DNA from: Steinernema hermaphroditum
Lineage: Eukaryota; Nematoda; Chromadorea; Rhabditida; Steinernematidae
Length of the DNA: 64,000 bases
Direction: 5' to 3'
Assembly (NCBI GenBank): GCA_030435675.1
Contig: CM059621.1
Span: forward strand, 11,532,001-11,596,000
In this document: positions 34,386 to 45,445 of the stretch, piece after piece
Numbering within the stretch: position 1 is the stretch's first letter
How the letters are laid out: each line of letters opens with the position of its first letter
Translations under genes and position numbers: made by a program
The notes under the pieces: generated by a model
Database searches by the model: none
Told to the model about the DNA's origin: nothing
The model's input: only the letters and a program-made list of their open reading frames with translations

Positions 34386-34637
34386 TCACGGAGATTTCAC
34401 ATGGTCAGTTAAGCTCGCAGAAACGCCCAGCAAACCGAACGGACGCACACACTTGGAGCAGTCGCTTGGGCTAGGGAATCCCGAGTTCTTGCAGATAGTG
34501 CTCGTTCCAAGGCACTTCTGATTGCTGTACATTTGGTTGAATACCAAAAAGGCGTTCAGTGCTGGAACGATTGCTGTTCCCGTAGTGAACCGCTTCAATG
34601 GCTCCTTCGCAATAAGGCTCACACTGAATTTTGCGCA
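34386..34637 (-). pseudogene. astacin metalloprotease C-terminal fragment (EGF-like region), degraded
   Basis: After TTTTTCAG at 34638 a minus-strand exon reads KRFTTGTAIVPALNAF then MYSNQKC, resembling the end of a nematode astacin (NAS) catalytic domain. It continues CKNSGFPSPSDCSKCVRP, matching the following EGF-like module (family CxNGGFxxPxDCSxCxCPxG). Two expected Cys are replaced (CVRP for CVCP, SAS for SCE). I could not find the zinc-binding HExxH exon upstream. It is best read as a remnant of an astacin gene. Confidence 0.5.
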
Positions 34638-35264
34638 CTGAAAAACGAACAGAACGTTGAAAAAAGATTCGTTCACATGCTCAGGTAGCGTATGAATTTG
34701 GAATTGTCTTTCGGCCTACCTTTTGTGTCCAGACGTCTCAATATCTTCCATTCTACAATAGTAGGGACCCTGAAGACGTCGAATCACGTTACCCTGCAGG
34801 ACACGTATGAATGGAGGTTCAATCTAGGTCCGTCCTTCCAGTGCATTGTTTGTGGAAAAAAAAAGTTGTTTTAAATTGTCCTACCTTGTTTAACTCAGCA
34901 TTTTTAGAACGAATGGGTCGATGCGCGTCTTTCCGCCAACAAACCAATTGTAAAATATTGTAAAATGCATTGAAAAATATTGTGAGCACCCTCATCTTTT
35001 CAACTTCTCTCCGACCGCTCAGAACTAGCGTTTCAGTGCACTTTCAGTTCTCTATTTACCCAAAGAGACCTCGAGATTTGGGCCATGTGATAAGCAGATG
35101 ATAACCTCATTTTCCACATTTCGGTCGCCAACTGACATTTCGGTTCGTTGGACGGCGTCGTCACACCTGACACCGAGCTTCATTAATCACGTGTTTTTTG
35201 GTCGCACACGCCTTCCACTTAAGTGGAGCCCGCGGGTTCGTCGGAATCGAGTTGTGAGTTTGGG

Positions 35265-35615
35265 ATGAAGTGCTTGGTCGCCACCTTCGTTTTGCTATCG
35301 ATCGTCTTCTGCGTTGAAGTGATCGCCGCTCCCCGAGGTGAGAGGCATTCCTAGGCGATAATTTTAAGCTCAAAACTTGGGGCCAAAATGTAGCAGATGC
35401 TCTTTTCAGGAGTGCAGTCCTGCCAAGGACAGGAAGTGTGGAAACCGTGTACCTCTGGCTGTGAGCGACAATGCCACGGGGAGCTGCTTTGTGGGGCGAC
35501 CCTTACGGGCTGCAAGGAAAAGAAGGCGGACGGAGTCTGTGTGTGCCAGAAAGGTTTCTCGCGTTCGGCCGACAGACAGACGTGCAAGCCTGACGTGGAC
35601 TGCCCTCTCCCATAA
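35265..35615 (+). CDS. TIL-domain (trypsin inhibitor-like) secreted protein
   Basis: Two exons (35265-35337, 35410-35615) give 92 aa. Exon 1 encodes a signal peptide (MKCLVATFVLLSIVFCVEVIA). Exon 2 encodes one TIL domain with ten cysteines in the expected order: SCQGQEVWKPCTSGCERQC, then C..C, GVCVCQKGFSR, and C....C before the stop. Single-TIL proteins are usually serine protease inhibitors of gut, egg or secretions. The reactive loop falls between the fourth and sixth cysteines (HGELLCGATLTGC). The intron is 72 nt. Confidence 0.88.
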
Positions 35616-35802
35616 ACAGTACACAGTATCCTTTATGTATTTGCAAATGACAAAAGAATATTTCACAGATTCTTTACCGTAATCACACTGGAAACGCTAT
35701 TCGGCTTCAGTCTCTTCAGCAAAACCTTTCGAAAAATATCGATAATCGATCCTCTTATTGATCTGAAAATTAGAAAAGCGACTTTATATGGAAACGTTGC
35801 AA

Positions 35803-37023
35803 TTACTTGTTCACAACTAGGTTAATGGCCGTGTTAATCGTACACGGCATAAGGCGGTAGAACACCAATCCGACGACTGCGCCCACGTAGTTACCTAAAA
35901 ACATTGTGAAGGCGTAGGAGTAGTGCGCGGCGAAGCGAGTGATCGCCAGTCCGACGAAGAGGACCGAAGCCTGCACGAAGATGCGAAGCTCCGTTTTGCT
36001 CAGCTCGTTCGATTTCTGAAACTCCAAAGGTCAGGCAGTGTCTGTTGTCTGTATCGAAAGACTAGCTAGAGTCAGTCTACTTCTACTTCTTAGAGAAAAC
36101 AGAGTCTACTTAACTGGGTACGAGGCGATGCCCTAATGCAGACAGTGTCTACATCTATCTCAATTACATATAGACAGTCGAGACGGGGTCTTTGTACCTT
36201 TCTGAAGATAGAGAAGATGGTGATGATGTAGCAGAAGAATCCAAATCCAAAGCAGACTAGTGTAAAATAGATCTTCGCGGTGTTGAGACGTTCCTGGCTG
36301 AGTTTCTCCTGGTCGTCTATCGGAATCATCAGAAGCGTATGCCTGTTCAGATCAAATATGAAATCTGCCTTTATCAGGGCGGTCAGGACGATCCACACCA
36401 CACCGGACAGCCACGAAATAGAAAGAAGGATCTAAGAAAGGAACTGTATATGTTTTTTGACAGTCTACTGTGTACCCAGTAGACGATCGCTTTGTTCAAG
36501 TGGCGCATTTCGGTGAACACGAACATCCTGTTCAGGGCCAGAGAGAGGTTCAACGCTGCTTGTGTTGCCGGGAATGCGGTCATGATGTAGTAGCTGCCCT
36601 GCAAAAGGCTCGCAACGGTGGTGGGGAGGGAGGACTCACCACAACAATGGAATTCGGAAGGGAGACTCCGAGAAGACTCATTAGTCCGGTGGTGAGGATG
36701 GGCTGAATGTAGCCGATGTCGAGGATGGCCGTGTGCAGGATGATGACAAAGGCCCACAGTTTTCGGAGTTTGCCTTTCGTGGTGATGATCTAAAGAGTAC
36801 ATTCAGATAAAACAAGTAACGTCATCTTGCAAGATCTAATTTTAGCGGCACGTAGGTGGAACTTTCTTGACAAAAAAAAAGGTTTCCTTAAAGACCCTTT
36901 TTGGCTCTGCCTTGATACTTACGACTATTTGGTAAAACGCACCCAAACGATAATCAGATTGCAGGGGAAGAAGAAGGAGAAGGCGACAATGGAGACGATA
37001 CCGATGCCGAGATGGACGGTCAT
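35803..37023 (-). CDS. 7TM serpentine chemoreceptor (Srt/Srx-like)
   Basis: Exons 37023-36943, 36789-36640, 36598-36476, 36431-36198 and 36015-35803 join in phase 0 to 266 aa. Seven hydrophobic segments are visible: TM1 GIVSIVAFSFFFPCNLIIVW; TM2 WAFVIILHTAILDIGYIQPI; TM3 ending LNLSLALNRMFVF, with the LNR motif in place of DRY; TM4 ILLSISWLSGVVWIVLTALI; TM5 IYFTLVCFGFGFFCYIITIF; TM6 IFVQASVLFVGLAITRFA; TM7 ending MPCTINTAINLVVNK. The LNR and terminal CxINxxIN signatures fit the nematode Srg-superfamily receptors. It probably acts in sensory cilia. It is short for the class, and an extra N-terminal exon is possible. Confidence 0.8.
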
Positions 37024-38759
37024 AGCTTAGTGATCAGACCCTCTGCAAGTTCTGTCACGAACGGGGACTAAATATGCCGTGTTCGACATCTGAGGACCAA
37101 GACGCACGCGATTCTAGACGACAACTTCCACAAAGAGAAGCATAGCTGGTGGGCACGACATTCATGTCACTTATGGTTTGACGCAAGTGGCTGCATATGG
37201 GAGAAGATAGAAAAAATAGTGCTTGAGAGAGTGCTACGACACAAGTACAGAAGCTAGTCACAATCTATTCTCCAAAATTCCGCCTTCAGTGAATTCTTTG
37301 AGCAAAACGGCCTGAACTCTGACCCATGAATCTACGAGAAAGGGAAGATGAAAAAATTGGTTAGGATTGCAAGAGTTCAACCTTCTCTAGTGAAAGGAAT
37401 CAAGAAGAAAAGAGCATCTCGAAATTGAGCTGGATGGAATGTAGTAATTACAAGGCGGAACGACCCAGAATAAACATATGCAACCAAGTCGTTTGTTATC
37501 TACAGCGTAGTGTTTCTTCACTAAAAGTGACGTTCCAGAAGGTGAAACTGCCGTTCGAAAACGCCAGATGTTCAGGATAAAGGTTAATTTCTCAAGTAAA
37601 CAAAGTGGAAGTGACGAATATTTGATGGCAACTTTAGCCAAATGTCCTCGGGGACTGCACCTATTCACAGCGTGGCTGGAGTATATCACAGAGGACATAT
37701 CTGAGACTTAATAGAGAGTCAATTGGATATCAGGGTCAATTTACACACTTGAAGACTGAGACAGTGTCAGCATTGCGGATGCAGACATTAGACAGATCTA
37801 CTGCAGACAGTGCCTACGTTGGTCTCCGGATAAATACATGTCTTCAGGCTTCCGCATCGGATTAGTGTGGTAGTAAACAATAAAATGTCATTACGTTTGT
37901 CGTCTCGTAAAATATTTATGTGCTTTGTTTAAACGAATCTAATTATAGCACGTATTTTCAGGAAGCAGTCAAACTTTTTTTCTGACGTCTAAAATTGTAC
38001 AAAATCTGTCTCTAGTAGCAAATAACCGCCAAAACTATTTTTGGGAGGCCAAAAGTCTAAGTGTCTAGACATGTCTGGGGAAAAGGCCAACTGAATTCTG
38101 TATCATACGATAAGCTACGAAGACTACAAGGCTCGCTCAGTTCTGTTCCGAGTTTTGGTTACCGAAAATACTTTGTAGAGCGTACGAAATAACCCTACGT
38201 ATATTTTATCCCGTGAGAGATGGTGTATCTAAAAAGCTGAAACTCCCGTGAGGAAGGTTCATACAATTTAACGGTTTGACGTGTCTTCGGCATGGAGGAC
38301 CTCAATCTTGCGCTATTCACGCTTTTTCAAATGGTTAACACCGCATTTCGCAACAGTTTATATGCGCTTAGATCTGACGAAAAGATAGGCCGGACCTGCT
38401 AGTCTAGAGGCCGGACCTGCTACTATAGTCTATGCTAGACTTCATTTCATGAATCAAAGGCATGTTACAGACACAAAGGATGTCTTTTGGAGCTTCATTC
38501 CTGGTGCGGCGGTGGATCGGTGGTTGGTGGTTCCTCAATCAGTGCTGCAGTCACTTTGACTGTGACTCTGTAGATTACTACAGCGAGGTTGGAGAAGAAA
38601 AATTCTTTTGGAAAGTTTCTATAACTCCTGTAGTGTGTAGACATGTTCACATTTTAACCGTTGCTGCTTCTATAACATCCAATAGAGAGTCCAATCTTCT
38701 TGGACCGATTTTACAATTATTTGTATGGAGAAGAAGCCAATATTTCTACGAAAACTACA
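37024..38759. other. intergenic, no gene seen
   Basis: 1.7 kb between the chemoreceptor start and the stop of the pepsin-like gene. Frames are short and show no exon structure. There is a small direct repeat at 38385-38425 (AGGCCGGACCTGCTA twice). Confidence 0.4.
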
Positions 38760-40050
38760 TCACAGAGCCTGTGGCGGAGGCATTACGGTAAAGGACAGCT
38801 GGGCGGCCTCGAAGTCGAACGTGGTGCAGTACTGGGTGAAGATGTGGAGTCCAATGTACCAGGAAGGTCCGAATCCGTTGGCCTTGGAGTCCTCAAAGTC
38901 GAGGGCACAACGTCCGTTCGGAAGAGGCCGATCCATGTAGAAGTACTCGGAGGCTGGGATGGAGAGGGTCGCCAGCCTGTCGAGGCTGATCTCCAGAGCG
39001 GGCAGCGTCTTCACCTTCTCGCACTCAAGGGTGTAGACGCCATAGAGTCCATCCCAGGTGACGTTGTGGGCTGAGGCAAACGTAGTGAGGAGCCTCTTGG
39101 GCATGCCTATGTACTCCTTCCGCGTGTCGATCACCATGTGGTCGCCGGTGTTCCAGCCGATGTCTCCGATGGAAACGGAGGTGAAAGCGAATTGCCAGTA
39201 CCGTTTAGAGGAGACGGGTGCGTTTACGGTAGGCAGGTCACTTAGCTCGCAGATGTCGACGTTGCGGTTCGTGAAGCTGCCGGTCATGAAGTGGGCGTCG
39301 GCGTCGAGTTTCAGCTGGAATCGTTTCGAGAGTTTTCCGAAGAAGACGTCTGGGAAGTAGTCGGTCTGGAGGGGATTGTTCTGCGCGGCGGGCCAGCCGA
39401 AGCCGGCGATGCCCATGAACTGTCCAAAGTGCTTCTTGTTAGTAGCGAATTTCACGAGTTCAATCGGGTTGCCGTCGACGTCCTGGAAGAGGGGATATCT
39501 CTTGAATCTTCGACATCTCTTCAGAAATAGAGAGATAATAAGAAATCCCCTGTAAGAGAGCCACGATTCGCTAGATTTTGGGAATTCCGCTTTGCCGAAA
39601 GTAGCTGATGTTTACATAGATGCAATTCCTACCGATACAGTATCCGTTGCGAACTTGTCTTCTCTCTGAACGTAGGAGGTCGAGTTGAAAGTGTCGAAGC
39701 AGTTGAGATCTCCCTGATAGCCAGGCGCCAGAGTGGGGTATGCAGTGTTACAGGTGGTCACCTCGAGCTCTCCTCGGGTCGTGTCCATCACGAACTGACC
39801 CTGCTGCCAACACTCATAGCAGTTCTGCCATCCTGATCCGATCTCGAGGGCAACGGTCATCACGAAGTAGTCCATGGGGTCGTGCGCGAAGGGGCCCTTG
39901 CGGATCCTAGAAGAGTTTACAAGAAGGCGACAGAATCGAACAACCTTACTCAGGATCCCTTCGCCGCACGGTTACGGATCTCACTCCTCTCGGATGCGAT
40001 CTTCCGAGGCATAGGGAGAGAAGGGTGACGGCGACGATCCACTTCAGCAT
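38760..40050 (-). CDS. Pepsin-family (A1) protein with altered active-site motifs
   Basis: Exons 40050-39950, 39906-39633 and 39482-38760 join to 365 aa. There is a signal peptide (MLKWIVAVTLLSLCLG). The fold is that of a nematode aspartic protease: MDYFVMTVALEIGSGWQNC, the first catalytic loop, a central GIAGFGWPA (family GILGLGxP), the second loop and YIGLHIFTQYCTTFDF near the end (family xLGDxFLRxYYxVFDx). Both catalytic Asp are present, but the invariant Gly/Thr context is lost: VMDTTRGE in place of DTGSS, and VIDTRKEY in place of DTGTS. Loss of the DTG geometry in both lobes suggests an inactive, ligand-binding or decoy protein, though weak activity cannot be excluded. Confidence 0.82.
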
Positions 40051-40684
40051 AGCAGAAATGGTGAGGGGCACGATTGGCGCCTGGCTAAGAAGAGTCCTTA
40101 TCAGCTGAGTCAAGTGACTACATCGGCACCACAGAGAATGGTCATAAAAGTGATCGTCGAAAGAGCGGCGGAGGGCTCTTTGCAGAAAATTTCGATTGAA
40201 TAACTGCTTCACTATGTAGTCCAGAACACTAACAGGTCTCTATCGGAAAGAACTGTTTATTCAGGTTTTAAAAGCCAATGAGCTCAGGTTAAGGCATGTA
40301 ATGCTCCAGCAGATGGCCGACTAACTTGGACATTACCATCCACGAGGCAATGCTAAATGTTATAGTATGAAGCGGACATGTTAAAGAACCACGGTTCTGA
40401 GTCCCTGCTTGTGATCGTCTTGATTCTTGATTTCGAATCTCTTATGTTGGCTTTCCAAAAGTCCTCTACAGGCTCTACACAAAAGTCCTCATCTACAGCC
40501 GTTCCATAAGTAAACGTGGTGGCAAAAACTCATTCCGAAGGTCATACGGTAAGAGGCTTTTCCTAGAATTGAGGCCACTGTGAGTCAGAAAGTGTTTATC
40601 TGCCCCGGTTTGTATCGTTCACTCTGCGCACTCCAAAACAATTGTATTGCTACGTGCCAGCTTTACCTAACAAAACATGACAAC
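40051..40684. other. intergenic, no gene seen
   Basis: Promoter side of the pepsin-like gene and 3' side of the next chemoreceptor gene, both on the minus strand. No exon signals. Confidence 0.4.
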
Positions 40685-41930
40685 TCAGCCGACCATCGAA
40701 AGTTCCTTCTGGCGGACGCCGGATACGAAGTAGACGCGACTGGCGGACGTGTCCACGATCGTGCGTCTTCTGTGGCCGTTGGTCTTCTTGTCGATCCAGT
40801 CGACAACGACGTTCAGCACCATAAGAACGGCCCTTCTATAGGGAGTGATCAGGACGATCATTGCGAAACAATTGATCGAGGAATGTACGCCGAACATGAT
40901 CTCAGCCACTTCTATCAAGGCTGAATGGGGATTCTGTGGAAGGGAGCGTGGGATGAGATTACCGTTGTGAAAGGGCAGTTGAAGAACGAATCCCAGTAGG
41001 ATTCCGATGATCGGGGCGAGAAGGAGGACAGTCGGCAAGAAAGTCTGAATCGGAGATTCTACCGGGTGGATGGGTGAATGAAAGTACCTGAACGGCCAGG
41101 GCGCGGAAGAGCTGCAGATGGAAACGGTAGGTTCGCGCACTCATGAACAGCCTAGACTTGCTCATGTGGGCGACTATAGCCAGAAGACAGTAGCTGACGA
41201 CGAGGAACCAGAGAAGGATGTAGACGACGATGATGGAGACGGCAAGGATTATGGGACGCTTGTCGAAGGCTGAGCCGAAAAGTGGACGCTTCTCGAAGAG
41301 GACGAGACTTTCAGGATGGCGCTCGGCGACGATCGCCTTGTACTCTTCTGTGGGAATGTAGCACGTGGAAGGAAGGATGCAGATGGCTGCTGGGGGAACG
41401 ACGTGGAAGACGACCAGGATGGCTATTCCTGTCCTCGAGTTGAGGGTCTTCAGGTAGGGGTGGTTCTGGACGCTCAAGAGACGGTAGACAAAGCCGTATC
41501 CGAGGGACATGAGGTATCCGGCAAGGAAGTACACCATTAGCATCTGAAATCGAACGCTAGGCTGTGGCTGAGAATGAGACATCAAGCACTTACAAGCATG
41601 GAGAATCCGATGAGAGGACTGAAGTTCCCGGCGAGGCCCGTCGAGTAGGCGCCGACTATCTCGAGGTGAGGCATCGGGAGATAGACGAAGGCGACGTGCA
41701 TGTCCACGATGATGGACCACATCTGGAGATTGTGCATGAAAACCCCACTCTGGTCTCTTTCCACTCACACATATATTGAGCAGGACGAACTTGTAACCGG
41801 AAAGGTGTTTTGGCGAATACTTCAAGATGAGATAGACAGCGAGGCCATTGAAGTTGATGGAGACACAGGCGAGGCACTGGACGGCCCTCCGGACGGCACC
41901 GAATTGCCTCTCTTCCTCCCACACGTCCAT
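40685..41930 (-). CDS. 7TM serpentine chemoreceptor (Srh/Sri-like)
   Basis: Exons 41930-41769, 41722-41594, 41543-41088 and 41044-40685 join in phase 0 to 368 aa. Srh/Str-superfamily landmarks: first helix with YLILKYSPKHLSGYKFVLLN, then MWSIIVDMHVAFVYLPMP with a Gly-rich GAYSTGLAGNFSP, a long region with CYIPTEEY, fifth helix YILLWFLVVSYCLLAIV, MSARTYRFHLQLFRALAVQ (family SxxTxxLQxxxFxALxxQ) and a seventh helix ending VHSSINCFAMIVLITPYRRA (family HGxxSTxxMIxxxxPYR). The ATG lies 7 nt after TCTTTTCAG, a likely trans-splice site. The last exon reads through a weak internal GT..AG pair, which keeps the frame. Confidence 0.85.
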
Positions 41931-44189
41931 CCGGGGCTGAAAAGACGAACAGTGAGGAGCACTGAGCACAAGTAAACAGGAAGAGAAGCTACTTAATCGA
42001 CGCGCGTGAAATGTTTTGCCGGATATTGGTGAAACGGCGAAAATTGGATGTAGAAAATAAGAAATACGGGATTGGTTGTATGGAGTTTTGAGTTTTTGGA
42101 CTTTTTCGAATCACTGATTGCACGAGAGAAACAAAAGGATAAATGGTGCTCACACGGACTTTGGTTGGCATTAGAAATCAGTTTTTAAAGTTACTCTGAG
42201 AGCACAGATGATCTATTCGACAAAGATCAAGAAGCTGAGCAGTCAGATGTTTCCGTTTTAAGAGAGAGATAAATGATGAAAAATACGAGGAAATTATGCG
42301 ATTATATGCGGCTATTATACCTTTTTGGTGAGGAAATAAAGTTTACTAATCGTCTGATGTCTTTGCTTCTTTGTATTGTGGGCTCTATGGGTAAACGGTG
42401 AGCATAGCCATGTATGAATGGCCATAATTTCGAGTACTTTAACGCACTTGAACCTCAGTGGCTACCATTCGAATAGTGGTCATAGAAAATTTGAACGATT
42501 ATGGCCACTGTTTGCTCATTGAGCCGAACTGATGTTCAAAACGTTCCTCAACCCTCATCCATTATACTAAATACGGTACTCCCCTCGCGAGCAATTTAAA
42601 CACATTTCAGTTTAAAATCCATTCAGCCCACAAATCTTAAATAGAGATATCTTTTGAATTTATGAGGCATACTATGAGTTCTCCTACACACCGAATTGCC
42701 AGGAGTCCAGCGAAAAAGGAAAAGTGTGGCGCAATGGCAAAAGGAAGAGATACTTTTAGAACGGGAAGTGAATATGTACAGAAACGACTAAGCACCTTCG
42801 GTGCTGTTTCAGTGTTAGTTTGACTTCCAATCGTAACTAAACAGAGAGTAAGTAGAAATGGTGATTGAAAGTGCTGTGGGAAGGCGGACTGTGCAGAAAA
42901 AGTGTCCTTTCTAAAGGAAAATAAACAACCCCGGCGTGAATTTATGAAGAAGACAGAGCAGTGACTGCGCACACATGAATGATCGAGGGTATGAACTATG
43001 AAGTGCAAAAGACAGAAAACCATCAATAAATTGCTTGACCAAAGAGTGATTTTGATCACTGAGGCGTAGTCCCGAAATAAGAAATCTCTTTCGTTGTAAA
43101 AGATGCTATTAGTAGCGCCAAAATAGGGACACTTTTAGCCAGTAATCCTAGCGAGTCCGGACTCGGGATTCTACTAGGAGCATTGAGTGAAAGAGGAATT
43201 CGCTTGTTCGGTTTGGACCGACTCCCTCGACCAAAATAAAAGCAACGCACTTGAACCACTCCCCGGATGAGCCACACCGAATCCAGAAAGCTGATGAGCA
43301 CTACAAACATCTGCAACTCTATCCTCGCCATGGATGAGACCTCCGAACGGAAACGTATTCATGGAGAAAATTGGCACTATATGTGTACAAAACTTTGAAA
43401 GTTCTTCTGACTAATCAGCCATAAAAGTTGCACACAAACAACACGTTTTGAACGAGAAGCTCTACTGCATCGCCTAGCACTTAGGGTCTGGAAAACAAAA
43501 ACACGAATCTGTATTCTCGGGAACGTTCTTGAATGTATCAAACAACGTCTTTTCACTCATCTGGAAAATTAAATAACAGAGCATTTACTCTTCGACTTAA
43601 GAAAATTGGCGGATTCCATTTCCAGTGGAGTAATACGCGCAAACTACCATACACTCCAAAGAAATATCTCAACTAAATCAAGGCTTTGGAGGCACAAATA
43701 CAAATATCGAGACAGGACGCTATAATTCTGAATGGTTTAGACTCTGTACACGTATGTTCTGAGCACAGGCTTTGTTTTGGCTGATTTCAAATGATACGTG
43801 CCGAAGGAAAGGCGAATATCAAGAAGGTTTTCAGCTGTGGAAAAACAAGACGTGAACACTACAATCAGAAGGCACAAAACAAAGGAATTTCAATTATCTG
43901 TGAGAAAGCAATGCGGAAGCTGTGTTTTTGAGTGACTTGGGAAGGCACCCATACATCAGATGCAATTTCAAGAGATCTTGTTCTATGCACTGCTCGATGG
44001 ATTCCTATTTTGCATTTTCAGCTAAATGGTTAGTCCTTATAAACAGCTCACTTTCATGGACCATGACAGTGCGCTATGTCAACGATGTGACCTGTTTGCG
44101 CTGACGACGAACGTCAAAGGCCTCAGCGGCTGAACTAACTCGAAGAGCCTTTAAATGATGGGTCCTAGCACATCGGTCATCCATCAGCC
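41931..44189. other. intergenic; faint receptor-like fragments only
   Basis: 2.3 kb with no supportable gene. Minus-strand hydrophobic stretches at about 43240-43331 (MARIELQMFVVLISFLDSVW) and 42640-42820 could be remnants of a 7TM gene, but they do not join. 43380-44160 shows nothing. Confidence 0.35.
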
Positions 44190-44348
44190 ATGAAGTTCTT
44201 CGCCTTCCTCGTTGCTGTGTTCGTCTTTCTCTACGTCTCGCTCCCCATCGAAGCCTCTGAGCGGGTCCCGGCTGGGCCTTGTATCGGTGGACACTGCCCC
44301 CCTGGATACGAATGTGTTGAAGACAAGTGCTATAAGAAGAAACTTTGA
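44190..44348 (+). CDS. secreted 4-Cys peptide (52 aa)
   Basis: A short frame from ATG 44190 to TGA 44348. A strong signal peptide (MKFFAFLVAVFVFLYVSL, then PIEA) precedes a roughly 30-residue mature peptide, containing GPCIGGHCPPGYECVEDKCY, with four cysteines (C-x4-C-x6-C-x4-C) and a basic KKKL end. A TTTAAAT box lies about 40 nt upstream. The size, spacing and basic tail recall small secreted defence or intestinal peptides of nematodes, but I recognise no exact family. Confidence 0.7.
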   Translation: MKFFAFLVAVFVFLYVSLPIEASERVPAGPCIGGHCPPGYECVEDKCYKKKL

Positions 44349-44729
44349 TTCTGTGCATGCATGCTTGTGGTATAAACACTTGATGTCAAGTGATGGTCTA
44401 TCTTTACTCGAAGAAGCAATTCTGTGAGCGACCAGATCACTTTAATAAAACGCCAAAGCTGTGTCAGAATCAGGGGGTTCCACGCAAACGTGAGTCATGT
44501 GGGATACGAAAACATGATCATTTTTTTATTTCGTCGTTTCTTTGGTATCCACATAGTTTCTTTCTCTGTGAGACGGCTTGCTATCGGTACTGTAGTCTAG
44601 CTCCACGCTCCACATGGTCGAGGCCGAAGTGCGAAGATCCGAAAGCGATGCGCCCGTCCAATTGACTCCAATGTGCCAACACGCATCCGAACACCGATCT
44701 AGTTCACTTCACTTCCCATCCACAGACGC

Positions 44730-45038
44730 ATGCCTACGATGAAGGCCTCGCAAGCTCCACTTGGCGACAAGACGAACGTGCAGAAGTCGCCGATTGAGAA
44801 GAAGGCGCGGACGATCTTCACTGAGGAGGAGAAGTTCGTCTTCGAGGCTGCCTACGACTGCGACCACTTCTTCGCCCAGAACCCGAAGAATCGCCTCGCT
44901 CTCGCGCTCACATTCAACCGCACGGAGCGCCAGATCAAGAAGTGGTTCCAGAATAGGAGAGCGCTCGATCGAAAGGACAAAAACGAGGACGAAGAGGAGG
45001 ACGACGAGGACTTGATGAGCGACAACGGCAGCTCTTGA
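44730..45038 (+). CDS. very small homeodomain protein (102 aa)
   Basis: A single-exon frame whose ATG lies 5 nt after TCCACAG, a likely trans-splice or splice acceptor. Residues about 24-82 form a homeodomain: KKARTIFTEEEKFVFEAAYD, RLALALTFNRTERQIKKWFQ and NRRALDRK, with the recognition-helix WFQNRR and Asn51 intact and Gln50. The rest is a short N-terminus and an acidic tail (KNEDEEEDDEDLMSDNGSS). AATAAA follows at 45155. It should bind DNA, probably as a repressor or competitor given the absence of other domains. An upstream exon cannot be excluded. It does not match a specific class confidently. Confidence 0.85.
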   Translation: MPTMKASQAPLGDKTNVQKSPIEKKARTIFTEEEKFVFEAAYDCDHFFAQNPKNRLALALTFNRTERQIKKWFQNRRALDRKDKNEDEEEDDEDLMSDNGSS

Positions 45039-45154
45039 CCGCTCTGCTGACGAGTCTAGGACGACACTTCTTATGGTCGCTTCTCTTCTAGAGGAAAGGT
45101 ACAACACAACGAGAGATAGATCTGTATGGTTCCAAAAATGGCTGTTAGAGGACC

Positions 45155-45160
45155 AATAAA
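45155..45160 (+). terminator. poly(A) signal AATAAA of the homeobox gene
   Basis: AATAAA 117 nt after the homeobox stop codon, followed by a T-rich stretch. Confidence 0.6.
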
Positions 45161-45445
45161 GTCTTTAGTTTTCCTCGTTTATTTTGTGACATATTTTGCT
45201 TCAATGTTGCCATTTCAATGGAAATGTCCCTATAAAACGAATTGACGAACCGTTAGTCTTGACAGTTAAATGACTCTTTTTGTCGCTCCGAAGCGCCACA
45301 AAGAAGACCGCACTTGTAATAAAACCTAAAAAAGCGAGAAGTAGGAAGCGGTCCCTTTACTTCTTGGCGCATATCGCCAATCGGAGATAAGAAGAACTTC
45401 GACCTGGCCGCCTTCCAGACAAGAGCACTCCACTGCTATTAGCTG

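Noticed and set aside
42637..43331. Hydrophobic minus-strand frames resembling pieces of a 7TM receptor
   Set aside because: Pieces do not join in phase and lack class signatures; at most a receptor pseudogene.
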